DNA of 64,000 bases from Aristolochia californica (GCA_029961685.1 JARWKL010000001.1:26548295-26612294), one strand, 5' to 3'; shown: positions 1 to 14,742, counted from the first letter of the stretch. Made by a program: numbers and translations. The notes: a model not told the origin generated them from the sequence alone.

Positions 1-117
1 TTCTGTTATCAAAGTTTGGGAAATTCCACTAGTTCAACCCTAATAGCATGGAATTTTATAAGAAAGACATTTCTTCTAGAAATGTTTTAAAAATGGACAT
101 GCATGCTTGAAACATGT

Positions 118-122
118 TTAAG
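118..122 (+). repeat. Deletion junction in first monomer (about 200 bp lost)
   Basis: AACATGTT runs directly into TAAGAAATGACTTATGG. In intact monomers these are separated by about 200 bp containing the BamHI palindrome and the 18-bp dyad. The spacing between the GCTTGAAACATG marks of this monomer and the next is about 470 bp where about 671 is expected, which agrees. Confidence 0.85.
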
Positions 123-3100
123 AAATGACTTATGGATTGGGAGTCAAGACTCAGTTAAAAATCCCATGCCTCCCCCTTTTCCCAACGATTGCAAAACCTA
201 ATATTTAAAAACTAAAAAGAGTTTACAATCCCTAAAAATTACTGACTCTGCAACTGTCTCTCTCCAAATTTGTGCATTGTGCGTTTCAATTTTAGATGTA
301 TACTTTTTTCTTAAATCAAAACTTTGAGTTTTTGCTCTCCATTCATCTTATAAACAAAAAAGGCAAAAAGATCACAACAAAATGAAAATTTTAGAGTTTG
401 TTTATGGAAAAAATTTAAAACAACAACAAATGTTAGGAAATAAAATTTATTCACACACCACAAATGAACACAAAAGTTTTGTTATCCAAGTTTGGGAAAT
501 TCCACGAGTTCAACCCAAATAGCTTGGAATTTTATAAGAAGGTGATTTCTTCTACACATGTTTTAAAAATGGATACCAATGCTTGAAACATGTTAAATAT
601 GAAAAATATCTAAGGATTCAAACCTTTTAAAGAGAATAACAAATGAACATTAAATTCTCAAGTGAACGTGCGGTGGGATATTTACCCGAGTCAAACTAGC
701 CGTTATTTTGCCCATTTAAAAAAAATGATCTAACAAACATAGATGATTGTAAAGTGATTTATCAGGCGTCATGGTCTATATTTTTTAAAGAAATGACTTA
801 TGTATCGGGAGTCAACACTCAGTTAAAAATCCCACGCCTCCCCCTTTTCCTGACCATTCCAAAACATAATATATAAAAACTAAAAAGAGTTTAAAATCCC
901 TAAAAATTAAAGACACTCTTTGGAATTATCTCTCTCTGAATTTGTGCATTGTGCGTTTCAATTTTAGATGTATATTTTTTTCTTCAATCAGAACTTTGAG
1001 TTTCACTCTCCCTTCATCCTGTACACAAAAAAGGCAAATAGATACCAACAAAATGAAAATTTTAGAGTTTTTGTATGGAAAAAAATTAAAACAATAACAA
1101 ATGTAAGTAAAGAAAATTTATTCACACACAACAAATGAACACAAATGTTTTGTTATCCAAGTTTTGGAAATTCCACTAGTTCAATCCTAATAGCTTGAAA
1201 TTTTATAAGAAAGAAATTTCTTCAACACATGTTTTAAAAATGGATATGCATGCTTGAAACATGTTAAATATGAAAATGACATATGGATCCAAACCTTTTA
1301 AAGAGAATAACAAACGCTGATTAAACTCTCAAGTGAACGTGTGGTGGGATATTATCCCGAGTCAAACAAGCCATTATTTGGCCCATTTACAAAAAGCTGA
1401 TCTAACAATCATAGATGATTGTAAAGTGATTTATCAAGCGGAACATGCTATATTTTTGTATGAAATGATTTGTGGATTGGGATTCAACACTGAATTAAAA
1501 ATCCTGCACCTCCCCCTTTCCTAACGATTACAAAACCTTATACATAAAACTAAAAAGATTTTACAATCCCTAACAATTACAGACACTCTTTGGAATTATC
1601 TCTCTTTACATTTGTGCATTGTGCATTTCCATTTTAGATATATAATTTTTTCTTAAATGAAAACTTTGAGTTTCCTCTATGCCTTCATCCCATAAACAAA
1701 AAAGGCAAATAGATCACAACAAAATGAAAATTTTAGAGTTTGTGTATGGAAATAATTTATAACAACGACAAATGAAAGTAAAGTAAATTTAGTCACACTC
1801 CACAAATGAACACAAAATTTTAGTTATACAAGTTTTGGAAATTCCACTAGTTCAACCCTAATAGCTTGAAATTTTATAAGAAAGAGATTTCTTCTACACA
1901 TGTTTTAAAAATGGATATGCATGCTTGAAACATGTTAAAGATGCAAATGACCTATAGATCCAAACCTTTTAAAGAGAATAACAAACGCTCATTAAATTCT
2001 CAAGTGAACGTGTTATGGGATATTTACCCGAGTCAAACAAGCCATTATTTTGCCCTTTCACAAAAAGCCGACGTAACAATCATAGTTGATTTTAAAGTGA
2101 TTTATATTGCATGACAGACTATATTTTTATTGGAAATCACTTGTGAATGGGGAGACAACACTCAGTTAAAATCCCATGCCTCCCCATTTTCCCGAAGATT
2201 GCAAACCCTAATATATAAAAACTAAAACGACTTTACATTCCCTAAAAATTACAGACACTCATTTGAATTATCTCTCTCATCATTTTTGCTTTGTGCATTT
2301 CCATTTTAGAAGTATACTTTTTTCTTAAATCAAAACTTTGAGTTTTCACTTTGCCTTCATCTCGTAAAAAAAAGGCAAATAGATCACAACTACATGAAAA
2401 TTTTAGAGTTTTTGTATGGATAAAATTTAAATCAACAACAGATAAAAGAAACGAAAATTTATTCACACACTATAAATGAACGCAAAAGTTTTTTTATCCA
2501 AGTTTGGGAAGTTCAACTAGTTCAACCATAATAGCTTTGAATTTTATAAGAAAGAGATTTCTTTTACACATGTTTTAAAAAGGGATATGCATGCTTTAAA
2601 CATGTTCAATATGCAAATGACCTATGGATCCAAACCTTTCACAGAGAATAACAAACGCTCATAAAATTCTCAAGTGAACATCGGTGGGATATTTACCCGA
2701 GTCAAACAAGCCATTATTTTGCCCATTTACAAAAAGCTGATATAACAATCGTAGATGATTGTAAAGTGATTTATCATGCGTAACGGGCTATATTTTTGTA
2801 AGAAATGAATTATGGATTGGGAGTCAACACTCAATTAAAAATCCCCTGCCTCCCCCTTTTCCCGATGATTACAAAACCTTATATGTAAAAACAAAAATGA
2901 TTTTAAAATCACTAACAATTATAGACACTCTTTGGAATTATCTCTCTTTACATTTGTGAATGTGCATTTCCATTTTATATTTATACTTTTTTCTTAGATC
3001 AAAACTTTGAGTTTCTCTATCCCTTCATCCCGTAAACAAAAATGGCAAACAGATCACAACAAAATTAAAATTTTTGAGTTTGTGTATGGAAAAAATTTAA

Positions 3101-3224
3101 AGCAACAAAAAAAGTAAGTAGAGAAAATTTATTCACACAACACAAATGAACAAAAAACTTTTATTATCCAAGATTGGGAAATTCCACTAGTTCAACCCTA
3201 ATAGCTCTAAATTTTATAAGAAAG

Positions 3225-3232
3225 AGATAAAT
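3225..3232 (+). repeat. Deletion junction (about 440 bp lost)
   Basis: The end-of-monomer string AAGAAAGAGAT joins directly to AAATCAAAACTTTGAG, which normally lies far into the next monomer. The anchor interval is 901 bp where two monomers would give about 1342, so roughly 440 bp is missing. A partial monomer of about 230 bp remains. Confidence 0.85.
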
Positions 3233-5514
3233 CAAAACTTTGAGTTTTCGCTCTCCCTTCATCCCGAAAAAAAAAGCCAAATAGATCATAATGAAATGAA
3301 AATTTTAGAGTTTATGTATGAAAAAAATATAATGCAAAAAAAATATAAATAAAGAAAATATATTTGCACACCACAAATGAACACAAAAGTTTTGTTATCC
3401 AAGTTTGGGAAATTCCACTTGTTCAGCCCTAATAACTGTGAATTTAAAAAGAAAGAGATTTCTTCTACACATGTTTTCAAAATGGATATGAATGCTTGAA
3501 ACATGTTAAATATGCAAATGACCTATGTATCCAAATCTTTTAAAGAGAATAACAAACGGTCATTAAATTCTCAAGTGGACATGCAGTTGAATATTTACCT
3601 GAGTCAAACAAGCCATTATTTTGCCCAATTACAAAAAGCTGACCTAACAATCATAAATGATTGTAAAGTGATTTTTCATGTGTAACAGGCTATATGTTTG
3701 TAAGAAATGACTTATGGATTAGGAGTCAACGCTCAGTTAAAAATCCCCCGCCTCCCCCTTTTCATGACGATTGCAAAACCTTTTATATAAAAACTAAAAA
3801 GAGTTTACAATCCCTAAAAATTAAAGACAGTCTTTCTAATTAACTCTCTCTACATTTGTACATTTTGCAATTCCATTTTAGATCTATACTTTTTAATTAA
3901 ATCAAAACTTTGAGTTTTCGCTCTCCCTTTATCCCGTAAACATAATAGGCAAATACATCACAACAAAATGAAAATTTTAGAGTTTATTTATGGAAAACAT
4001 TTCATGCAACAACAAGTGTAAGTAAATAAAATTTATTTGCACACCACAAATGAACACAAAAGTTTTGTTATCCAAGTTTGGGAAATTCCACTAGTTAAAC
4101 CCTAATAGCATGGAATTATATAAGAAAGAGATTTCTTCTACCCATGTTATAAAAATTGAAATGATTGCTTGAAAAATGTTAAACATGCAAATGACCTATG
4201 GATCTAAACCTTTTAAAGAGAATAACAAATGCTCATTAAATTCTCAAGTGAACGTGTGGTGGGATATTTACCCGAGTCAAACAAGCCATTATTTTGCCCA
4301 TTTTCAAAAAGATGACCTAAAAATCATAGATGATTGTAAAGAAAATCTATCAGGTGTAACGGGCTATATTTTTGTAAGAAATGACTGATGGAGATGGAGT
4401 CAACGCTCAATTAAAAATTCCCCACCTCCCCCTTTTCCTGACGACTGCAAAATCTAATATATAAACACTAAAAACAATTTACAACCCCTTAAAATTATAG
4501 ACACTCTTTGGAATTATCTCTCTCTACTATTGTGCAATGCGCATTTCCATTTTAGACGCATACTTTTTTCTTAAATTAAAACTTTATTTTTCACACTCCC
4601 TTCATCCCGTCAACAAAAAAGCCAAATAGATCACAACAAAATGAAAATTTTAGAGCTTATGTATGGAAAAATTTTAAAAAAACAAAAATATAAATAAATA
4701 AAATTTATTTTCACACCACAAATGAACACAAAAGTTTTGATATCCTATTTGCAAAATTCCAATAGTTCAACAATAATAGCTTGGAATTTTTTATGAAAGA
4801 GATTTCTTCTACACATGTTTTAAAAATGGAAATGAATGCTTGAAACAAGTTAAAGATGCAAATGACCTATGCATCCAAACCTTTTAATGAGAATAACAAA
4901 CTCTCAATAAATTTTCAAGTGAACGTGCAGTGGGATATTTAACCGAGTCAAACAAGCCATTACTTTTCCTCATTACAAAAAGGAGACCCATCAATCATAG
5001 ATGATTATAAAGTGATTTATTATGCGTAACGAACAAAATATTTGTAAGAAATGACTTATGGATTGGGAGTCAACGCTCAGTTAAAAATCCCATGCCTCCC
5101 CCTTTACCCGACGACTACAAAACCTAAAATATAAAAACAAAAAAGTGTTTACAATCCCTAAAAATATCAGACACACTTTGATATTATCCCTCTCTACATT
5201 TGTGCATTGTGCATTTCCTTTATAAATGTATACTTTTTTCTTAATTAAAAACTTTGCGTTTTCTCTTTCCCTTCATCCCGTAAACTAAAAAGCCAAATAG
5301 ATTACAACAAAATGAAAATTTTAGAGTTTATGTATTGAAAAAATTTAAAACAACTACAAATGTAAGTAAAGAAAATTTATTCGCACACCACAAATGAACA
5401 CAAAAGTTTTGTTATCCAAGTTTGGGAAATTCCACTAGTTCAGCCCTAATAACTTTGAATTTAAAAAGAAAGAGATTTCATCTAAGCATGTTTTAAAAAT
5501 GGATATGCATGCTT

Positions 5515-5530
5515 GAAACTTGAAAAAATT
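5515..5530 (+). repeat. Deletion removing the BamHI-palindrome region
   Basis: GCTTGAAACTTG passes straight to AAAAAATTCTCAAGTGAACG. The roughly 60 bp that normally carry CCTATGGATCC and the A-rich string after it are missing, so this monomer has no anchor. Confidence 0.8.
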
Positions 5531-6007
5531 CTCAAGTGAACGGGCGGTGGGATATTTTCTTGTGTCAAACAAGCCATTATTTTGCCCATTTACAAAAAGC
5601 TGACCAAACAATCATAGTTGATTGTAAAGTGATTTATCATAAGTAACGAGCACTATTTTTGTAAGAAATGACTTATGGACTGGGAATCAACGTTCAGTTA
5701 AAATTCCCCCGCCTCCCCCTTCTCCCTATGATTGCAAAACCTAATATATAAAAAATAAAAAGAGTTTACAGTCCCAAAAAATTATAGACCCTCTTAGGAA
5801 TTATCTCTCTCTGCACATGTGTGTTGTGCATTTCCATTTTAGATGAATAAATTTTTTTTAAATCAAATTTTGAGTTTTCTCTCTCCCATCATCCCGTAAA
5901 CTTAAAAGGCAAATAGATCACAACAAAATGAAAATTTTAGAGTTTATGTATGGAAAAATTTAATGCAATAACAAATGTAAGTAAAGAAAATTTATTCGCA
6001 CAACACA

Positions 6008-6018
6008 AATCAACACAA
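6008..6018 (+). repeat. Deletion of about 70 bp near monomer end
   Basis: CAACACAAAA joins directly to GAGATTTCTT. The usual stretch holding the ACTAGT and CAACCCTAATAGC marks is absent. With the deletion near 5520 it accounts for the short double step between the anchors at 4866 and 6088. Confidence 0.8.
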
Positions 6019-8036
6019 AAGAGATTTCTTTCACACATGTTTTAAAAATGGATATACATGCTTGAAACATGTTCAAAAGGCCAATTACCTATGGATCCAA
6101 ATGTTTTAAAGAGAATAACAAACGTCATTAAAATTTCAAGTGAACGTGGGGTGGGATATTTACCCGAGTCAAACAAGCCATTATTTTGCCCATTTACAAA
6201 AAGCAAACCTAATAATCATAGATGATTGTAAAGTGATTTATCATGTGTAACGGGCTATAGTATTTTACGAAATGACTTATGGATTGGGAGTCAACGCTTA
6301 GTTAAAAATCCCCCGCCTCCCCCTTTTCCCGACATTAGCAAAAGCTAATATATAAAAACGAAAAAGAGTTTACAATCCCAAAAAATTACAGACACTCTTA
6401 GAAATTATCTCTCTCTACATTTGTGCATTGTGTATTTCCATTTTAGATGTACATTTTTTTCTTCAATCAGAACTTTGAGGTTTCGCTCACTCATCATCCC
6501 ATGAACAAAAAAGGCAAATAGATCACAAGAAAATGAAAATTTTAGAGTTTTTTTATGGAAAACATTTAACACAACAAAAAATGTATGTAAAGATATTTTA
6601 TTCGCACACCACAATTGAACACAAAATTTTAGTATTCAAAGTTTAGGAAATTCCATTAGTTCAACCCTAATAGTGTGGAATTTTATAAGAAAGAGATTTC
6701 ATCTACACATCTTTTAAAAATGGATATGCAGGCTTGAAACATGTTCAAGATGCAAATGACCTATGGATCCAAACCTTTTCAAGAAAATTACAAACGGTCA
6801 TTAAATTCACAAGTGAACGTGCGGAGGGATATTTACACGAGTCAAACAAGCCATTTTTTCCCCAGTTACAAAAAGCTGACCTAACAATCATAGATGATTT
6901 TAAAGTGATTTATCATGCGTAACAGGCTTTATTTTTGTAAGAAATGACTTATGGATTGTGAGTCAAGGCTCAGTTAAAACTCCCCCACCTCCTCCTTATC
7001 CCGATGATTGCAAAACCTAATATAAAAAAACTGAAAAGAATTTACAATCCCTAAAAATTACAGAGACTCTTTGGATTTATCTCTCTCTACATTTGTGCGT
7101 TGTGCATTTCTATTTTAGATGTATACTTTTTTCTTAAATCAAAACATTGAATTTTCGCTCTCCCTTCATCCTGTAAACAAAAAAGGTAAATATAACACAA
7201 AAAAATAAAATATTTAGAGTTTATGTATGAAAAAAATTTCAAACAACAACAAGTGTATGTAAAGAAATTTTATTCGCACACGACAAATGAACACAAAAGT
7301 TTTGTTATCAAAGTTTGGGAAATTGCAGTAGTTCAACCCTAATAGCTTGGAATTTTGTAAGAAAGAGATTTCTTCTACACATGTTTGAAAAATGGATATG
7401 CATGCATGAAACATGTTAAAGATTCAAATGACCTATGGATCCAATCCTGTTAAAGAGAAGAGCAAACGCTCATTAAATTCTCAACTGAACGAGTGGTGGG
7501 ATATTTACCCGAGTCAAACAAGCCATTATTTTGGCCATTTATAAAAAGCTGACCTAAGAATCATAGATGATTGTAAAGTAATTTATCATGTGTAATGGGC
7601 TATATTTTTGTAAGAAACGACTTATGGAATGGGAGTCAACTCTTAGATAAAAATCTCCCACCTTCTTTTCACGGCGATTGCAAAAACTAATATATAAAAA
7701 CTAAAAAGAGAATACTATCCCAAAAAATTACAGACACTTTTCGAAATTATCTCTCTCCACATTTGTGAATTTTGCATTTGAATTTTAGATATATACTTTT
7801 TACTTAAATCAAAACTTTGAGTTTTGGCTCACCCTTCATCCCGTAAACAAAAAAGGTAAATAGATCACAACAAAATGAAAATTTTAGAGTTTATGAATAA
7901 AAAAAGTTTAAAGCAAAAAAAAATGTTAGTAAAGAAAATTTATTCATAAACTACAAATAAACACAAAAGTTTTGTTATCCAAGTTTGGGAAATTCCACTA
8001 GTTCAACCATAATACCTTGGAATTTTAAAAGAAAGA

Positions 8037-11000
8037 GATTTCTTCTTCACATGTTTTAAAAATGGATATGCACGCTTGAAACTTGTTAAATATGCAAATG
8101 ACCTATGAATCAAAACCTTTTAAAGAGAATAACAAACGCTCATGAAATTCTCAAGTGAACGTGTAGTGGATATTTACCCGAGTCAAACAAGCCATTAATT
8201 TGTCCATTGACAAAAATCTGACCAAACAATCATAGATGAATTTAAAATGATTTATCATGCGTAACGGGCTATATTTTAGTAAGAAATGACTTATGGATTG
8301 GGAGTCAACGCTCAGTTAAAAATCCCCTGTCTTACCCTTTTCCCAATATTACAAAGCTAATATTTAAAAACTAAACAGTGTTTTCAATCCCCAAAAATTA
8401 CAGACACTCTTAGGAATTATCTCTTTCTACATTTGTGCATTCTGCATTTCCATTTTAGATGTATACTTTTTGCTTAAATCGAAACTTTGAGTTTTCGCTC
8501 TCCTCATCCCGTAAAATAAAAAGGCAAATTGAATACAACAAAATGAAAATTTTAGAGTTTATATATGAAATAAATTTAAAACTTCAACAAATATTAGTAA
8601 AGAAAATTTATTCGCACACCACAAATGAACACAAGAGTTTTTTTATCCAAGTTTGGGAAATTCCTCTAGTTAAACCTAAAAGATTGGAATTTTATAAGAA
8701 AGAGATTTCTTCTACACATGTTTTAAAAATGGATATGTATGCTTGATACATGGTAAAGATGAAAATAACCTATGGATCCAAACCTTTTAAATAGAATAAA
8801 AAATGATCATTAAATTCTCAAGTGAACGTGCGGTGGGGTATTTACACGAGTCGAACAATCCATTATTTTTCCCATTTACAAAAAGCTGACCTAACAATCA
8901 TAGATGATTTTAAAGTGATTTATCATGCATAACGGGTTATATTTTTGTAAAAAATGATTTATTGACTGGGAATCAACGCTCAGTTAAAAATCCCAGGCCT
9001 CGCCCTTTTCCTTACGATTGTAAAACCTAACATATAAAAACTAAAAATAGTTTACAATCCCTAAAAGTTACAGACACTCTTTGAAATGATCTCTCTCTAC
9101 ATTTGTGCATTGTGTATTTCCATTTTAGATGTATACTTTTTTCTGAAATCAAAACTTGGAATTATCGCTCTCCTTTCATCCCATAAACATAAAAGGAAAA
9201 AAGATCATCACAAAATGAAAGTTTAAGAGTATATGTATGGAAAAAATTTAAAACAACGACAAATATAAGTGAACAAAATTTATTAGCACACCTCAAATGA
9301 ACACAAAAGTGTTTTTATCCATGTTTGGGACATTTCCACTAGTTCAACTCATTACGTTTTGGAATTTTATAACAAAGAGATTTCTTCTACACATGTTATA
9401 AAAATGGATATGCATGCTTGAAACTTGTTAAAGAGGCAAATGACCTATGGATCCAAACCTTTTAAAGAGAATAAAAAACGCTCATTAAATTTTCAAGTGA
9501 ACGTCCGGTGGGATATTTACCCGAGTCAAAAAAGCCATTATTTTGCCCATTTTAAAAAAGCTGACCTAACCATAATCGATGATTTTAAAGTGATTTATCA
9601 TGCGTAACGGTCTATCTTTTTTCAAGAAATGACTTATGGGTTCAGAGTGAACGCTCAGTTAAAAATTCCTCGCCTCCCCCTTTTGCCAACGATTACAAAA
9701 CCTAATATATTAAAACTAGAAAGAGTTTACAATCCCTAAAAATTACAGACACCCTTTGGAATTATCTCACTCTACATTTGTCCATTGTTCATTTCCATTT
9801 TAAATGTATACTTTTTTCTTACATCAAAACTTGGAGTTTTTGCTCTCCTTTGATACTGTAAACAAAAAAAGCCAAATAGATCACAACAAAATGAAAATTT
9901 TAGACTTTCTTTATAGAAAAAAATCGAAACAACAAAAAATTTAGGTAAATAAAATTTATTCGCACACCACAAATGAACACAAAACTTTTGTTAGCCAAGT
10001 TTGGTAAATTCCACTAGTTCAACCCCAATAGCTTGGAATTTTTTAAGAAAGAGATTTCTTCTACACATGTTTTACATACGGATAAGAATGCTTGAAACAT
10101 GTTAAAGATTCAAATGACCTATGGATCCAAACCTTTTATAAAGAATAAAAAACGCTTATTAAATTCTAAAGTGTACATGTGTTGGGATATTTACCCAAGT
10201 CAAACAAGCCATTATTTTGCCCATTTAAGAAAAACTGACCTAACAATCATAGATGATTGTAAAGTGATTTATCATGCGTAACGGGCTATATTTTTTTAAG
10301 AAATGACTTATGGATTGGTAGTCAATGCCCATTTAAAAATCCCTCGTCTCCCCCTTTTCCCTACGATTGCAAAACCTAATATATAGAAACAAAAAATATT
10401 TTAGAATCCCTAAAACTTACAGACACTCTTTGGAATTATGTCTCTCTACACTTGTGCATTGTGCATTTCCATTTTAGATATTCACTTTTTCCTTAAATCA
10501 AAACATTGTGATTTCACTCTTCCTTCATCCCATAAACAAAAAAGGCAAATAGATCACAACAAAATGAAAATTTTAGAGTTTATGCATGGAAATTTTTTAA
10601 AACCACAACAAATATAAGTATAGAAAATTTATTCCCACAATACAAATGAACACAAAAGTTTTGTTATCCAAATTTGGGAAGTTCCACTAGTTGAACCCTA
10701 ATAGCTTGGAATTTTATATGAAAGAGATTTCTTCTACACATTTTTAAACAATGGATATGCATACTTGAAACAAGTTAAAGATGCAAATGACATATGGATC
10801 CAAACCTTTTAATGTGAATAACAAACGCTCATTAAATTCTCAACTGAACGTGCGGTGGGATATTTACCCGAGTCAGACAATCCATTATTTTTCCCATTAA
10901 CAAAAAGTTGACATAACTATCGTAGATGATTTTAAAGTGATTTATCATGCGTAAAGGACTATATTTTTGTAAGAAATGACTTTTGGAGTGGGAGTCAACG

Positions 11001-11389
11001 CTCAGTTAAAAATCCCCCGCCTCCCCCTTTTCCTGACGATGGCAAAACCTAATATATAAAAAATAAAAAGAGTTTAAAATCCCTACAAATTACAGACACT
11101 CTTATGAATTATCTCTCTCTAAATTTGTGCATTTTACATTTTTTATTCTTTTTTCTTAAATCAAAACTTTGAGTTTTCGTTCTCCCTTCATCTCGTAAAC
11201 AAAAAAGGAAAATAGATCACAACAAAATGAAAATTTTAGAGTTTATGTATGGAAAAAATTTAACACAATAATAAAATGTAAGTAAAGAAAATTTATTCTC
11301 ACACCACAAATCAACACAAAAGTTTTGTTATCCAAGTTTTGGAAATTGCACTTCTTCAACCCTAATAGCTTGGAATTTTATAAGAAAGA
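8037..11389 (+). repeat. Five-monomer higher-order block, copy 1
   Basis: Five monomers, with anchors at 8102, 8769, 9444, 10118 and 10791, match 11390-14742 nearly base for base at an offset of 3352-3353 bp. In the 288-base stretch 8459-8746 against 11812-12099 I count three substitutions, one of them at a CpG (CGAAA to CAAAA). Adjacent monomers inside the block differ far more. The left edge is near 8037, where similarity to 11390 begins around GAAAGAGATTTCTTCTTCAC. This is a recent tandem duplication, best explained by unequal crossing over between out-of-register monomers. A repeat-induced assembly duplication is less likely because scattered differences separate the copies. Confidence 0.92.
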
Positions 11390-14300
11390 GATTTCTTCTT
11401 CACATGTTTTAAAAATGGATATGCACGCGTGAAACTTGTTAAAGATGCAAATGACCTATGGATCAAAACCTTTTAAAGAGAATAACAAACGCTCATGAAA
11501 TTCTCAAGTGAACGTGTAGTGGATATTTACCCGAGTCAAACAAGCCATTAATTTGCCCATTGACAAAAATCTGACCAAACAATCATAGATGAATTTAAAA
11601 TGATTTATCATGCGTAACGGGCTATATTTTAGTAAGAAATGACTTATGGATTGGGAGTCAACGCTCAGTTAAAAATCCCCTGCCTTACCCTTTTCCCAAT
11701 ATTGCAAAGCTAATATTTAAAAACTAAACAGTGTTTTCAATCCCCAAAAATTACAGACACTCTTAGGAATTATCTCTTTCTACATTTGTGCATTCTGCAT
11801 TTCCATTTTAGATGTATACTTTTTGCTTAAATCAAAACTTTGAGTTTTCGCTCTCCTCATCCCGTAAAATGAAAAGGCAAATTGAATACAACAAAATGAA
11901 AATTTTAGAGTTTATATATGAAATAAATTTAAAACTTCAACAAATATTAGTAAAGAAAATTTATTCGCACACCACAAATGAACACAAGAGTTTTTTTATC
12001 CAAGTTTGGGAAATTCCACTAGTTAAACCTAAAAGATTGGAATTTTATAAGAAAGAGATTTCTTCTACACATGTTTTAAAAATGGATATGTATGCTTGAT
12101 ACATGGTAAAGATGAAAATAACCTATGGATCCAAACCTTTTAAATAGAATAAAAAATGATCATTAAATTCTCAATTGAACGTGCGGTGGGGTATTTACCC
12201 GAGTCGAACAATCCATTATTTTTCCCATTTACAAAAAGCTGACCTAACAATCATAGATGATTGTAAAGTGATTTATCATGCATAACGGGTTATATTTTTG
12301 TAAAAAATGATTTATTGACTGGGAATCAACGCTCAGTTAAAAATCCCAGGCCTCGCCCTTTTCCTGACGATTGTAAAACCTAACATATAAAAACTAAAAA
12401 TACTTTACAATCCCTAAAAGTTACAGACACTCTTTGGAATTATCTCTCTCTACATTTGTGCATTGTGTATTTCCATTTTAGATGTATACTTTTTTCTGAA
12501 ATCAAAACTTGGAATTATCACTCTCCTTTCATCCCATAAACATAAAAGGAAAAAAGATCATCACAAAATGAAAGTTTAAGAGTATATGTATGGAAAAAAT
12601 TTAAAACAACGACAAATATAAGTGAATAAAATTTATTCGCACACCTCAAATGAACACAAAAGTGTTTTTATCCATGTTTGGGAAATTCCACTAGTTCAAC
12701 TCATTACGGCTTGGAATTTTATAACAAAGAGATTTCTTCTACACATGTTATAAAAATGGATATGCATGCTTGAAACTTGTTAAAGAGGCAAATGACCTAT
12801 GGATCCAAACCTTTTAAAGAGAATAAAAAACGCTCATTAAATTTTCAAGTGAACGTCCGGTGGGATATTTACCCGAGTCAAAAAAGCCATTATTTTGCCC
12901 ATTTTAAAAAAGCTGACCTAACCATAATCGATGATTTTAAAGTGATTTATCATGCGTAACGGTCTATCTTTTTTCAAGAAATGACTTATGGGTTCAGAGT
13001 GAACGCTCAGTTAAAAATTCCTCGCCTCCACCTTTTGCCGACGATTACAAAACCTAATATATTAAAACTAGAAAGAGTTTACAATCCCTAAAAATTACAG
13101 CCACCCTTTGGAATTATCTCACTCTACATTTGTCCATTGTTCATTTCCATTTTAAATGTATACTTTTTTCTTACATCAAAACTTGGAGTTTTTGCTCTCG
13201 TTTGATACTGTAAAAAAAAAAAACCAAATAGATCACAGTAAAATGAAAATTTTAGACTTTCTTTATAGAAAAAAATTGAAACAACAAAAAATGTAGGTAA
13301 ATAAAATTTATTCGCACACCACAAATGAACACAAAACTTTTGTTAGCCAAGTTTGGTAAATTCCACTAGTTCAACCCCAATAGCTTGGAATTTTTTAAGA
13401 AAGAGATTTCTTCTACACATGTTTTACATACGGATAAGAATGCTTGAAACATGTTAAAGATTCAAATGACCTATGGATCCAAACCTTTTATAAAGAATAA
13501 AAAACGCTTATTAAATTCTAAAGTGTACATGTGTTGGGATATTTACCCAAGTCAAAAAAGCCATTATTTTGCCCATTTAAGAAAAACTGACCTAAAAATC
13601 ATAGATGATTGTAAAGTGATTTATCATGCGTAACGGGCTATATTTTTTTAAGAAATGACTTATGGATTGGTAGTCAATGCCCAGTTAAAAATCCCTCGTC
13701 TCCCCCTTTTCCCTAAGATTGCAAAACCTAATATATAGAAACAAAAAATATTTTAGAATCCCTAAAACTTACAGACACTCTTTGGAATTATGTCTCTCTA
13801 CACTTGTGCATTGTGCATTTCCATTTTAGATATTCACTTTTTCCTTAAATCAAAACATTGTGATTTCACTCTCCCTTCATCCCATAAACAAAAAAGGCAA
13901 ATAGATCACAACAAAATGAAAATTTTAGAGTTTATGCATGGAAATTTTTTAAAACCACAACAAATATAAGTATGGAAAATTTATTCCCACAATACATATG
14001 AACACAAAAGTTTTGTTATCCAAATTTGGGAAGTTCCACTAGTTGAACCCTAATAGCTTGGAATTTTGTATGAAAGAGATTTCTTCTACACATTTTTAAA
14101 CAATGGATATGCATACTTGAAACAAGTTAAAGATGCAAATGACATATGGATCCAAACCTTTTAATGTGAATAACAAACGCTCATTAAATTCTCAACTGAA
14201 CGTGCGGTGGGATATTTACCTGAGTCAGACAAACCATTATTTTTCCCATTAACAAAAAGTTGACATAACTATCGTAGATGATTGTAAAGTGATTTATCAT

Positions 14301-14742
14301 GCGTAAAGGACTATATTTTTGTAAGAAATGACTTTTGGAGTGGGAGTCAACGCTCAGTTAAAAATCCCCCACCTCCCCCTTTTCCCGACGATGGCAAAAC
14401 CTAACATATAAAAAATAAAAAGAGTTTAAAATCCCTAAAAATTACAGACACTCTTATGAATTATCTCTCTCTAAATTTGTGAATTTTGCATTTCCTTTTT
14501 AGATGTATTCTTTTTTCTTAAATCAAAACTTTGAGTTTTCATTCTCCCTTCATCTCGTAAAAAAAAAAGGAAAATAGATCACAACAAAATGAAAATTTTA
14601 GAGTTTATGTATGGAAAAAATTTAACACAATAATAAAATGTAAGTAAAGAAAATTTATTCTCACACCACAAATCAACACAAAAGTTTTGTTATCCGAGTT
14701 TTGGAAATTGCACTTCTTCAACCCTAATAGCTTGGAATTTTA
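11390..14742 (+). repeat. Five-monomer higher-order block, copy 2
   Basis: Second copy of the block at 8037-11389, with anchors at 11455, 12122, 12796, 13470 and 14143. Shared private variants include GCACTTCTTCAACCC (also at 11347), TTACATACGGATAAGAATG and AAAGAGGCAAATGACC. Similarity to copy 1 ends just past 14742, where TTTCTTTTACAAATTTTTT replaces the expected sequence. A telomere-like insert lies about 70 bp further right. Confidence 0.92.

Larger units (their letters stand above)
1..8036 (+). repeat. Divergent satellite monomers, left segment
   Basis: Monomer anchors (start of CCTATGG or its variant) are at 609, 1280, 1951, 2621, 3522, 4195, 4866, 6088, 6760 and 7432. The first monomer and the one near 5518 have lost the anchor by deletion. 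The 901-bp step from 2621 to 3522 and the 1222-bp double step from 4866 to 6088 reflect internal deletions, listed separately. Neighbouring monomers differ at many positions, and I saw no clear higher-order period here. No gene is present; short open frames on both strands are fragments of the repeat. Confidence 0.93.

Noticed and set aside
2242..2466. Minus-strand open frames, for example 2242-2466, 3286-3504, 9772-9972, 19411-19629 and 44565-44771, as genes
   Set aside because: They recur at the monomer period as antisense shadows of the same region, differ by frameshifts between copies, and resemble no protein family.
8459..8746. 95-codon open frame, nearly identical to one at 11812-12099, as a duplicated gene
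   Set aside because: Both lie wholly inside satellite monomers of the duplicated five-monomer block. The frame is open because of small indels and substitutions in that monomer type, is absent from other monomers, and shows no recognisable domain.
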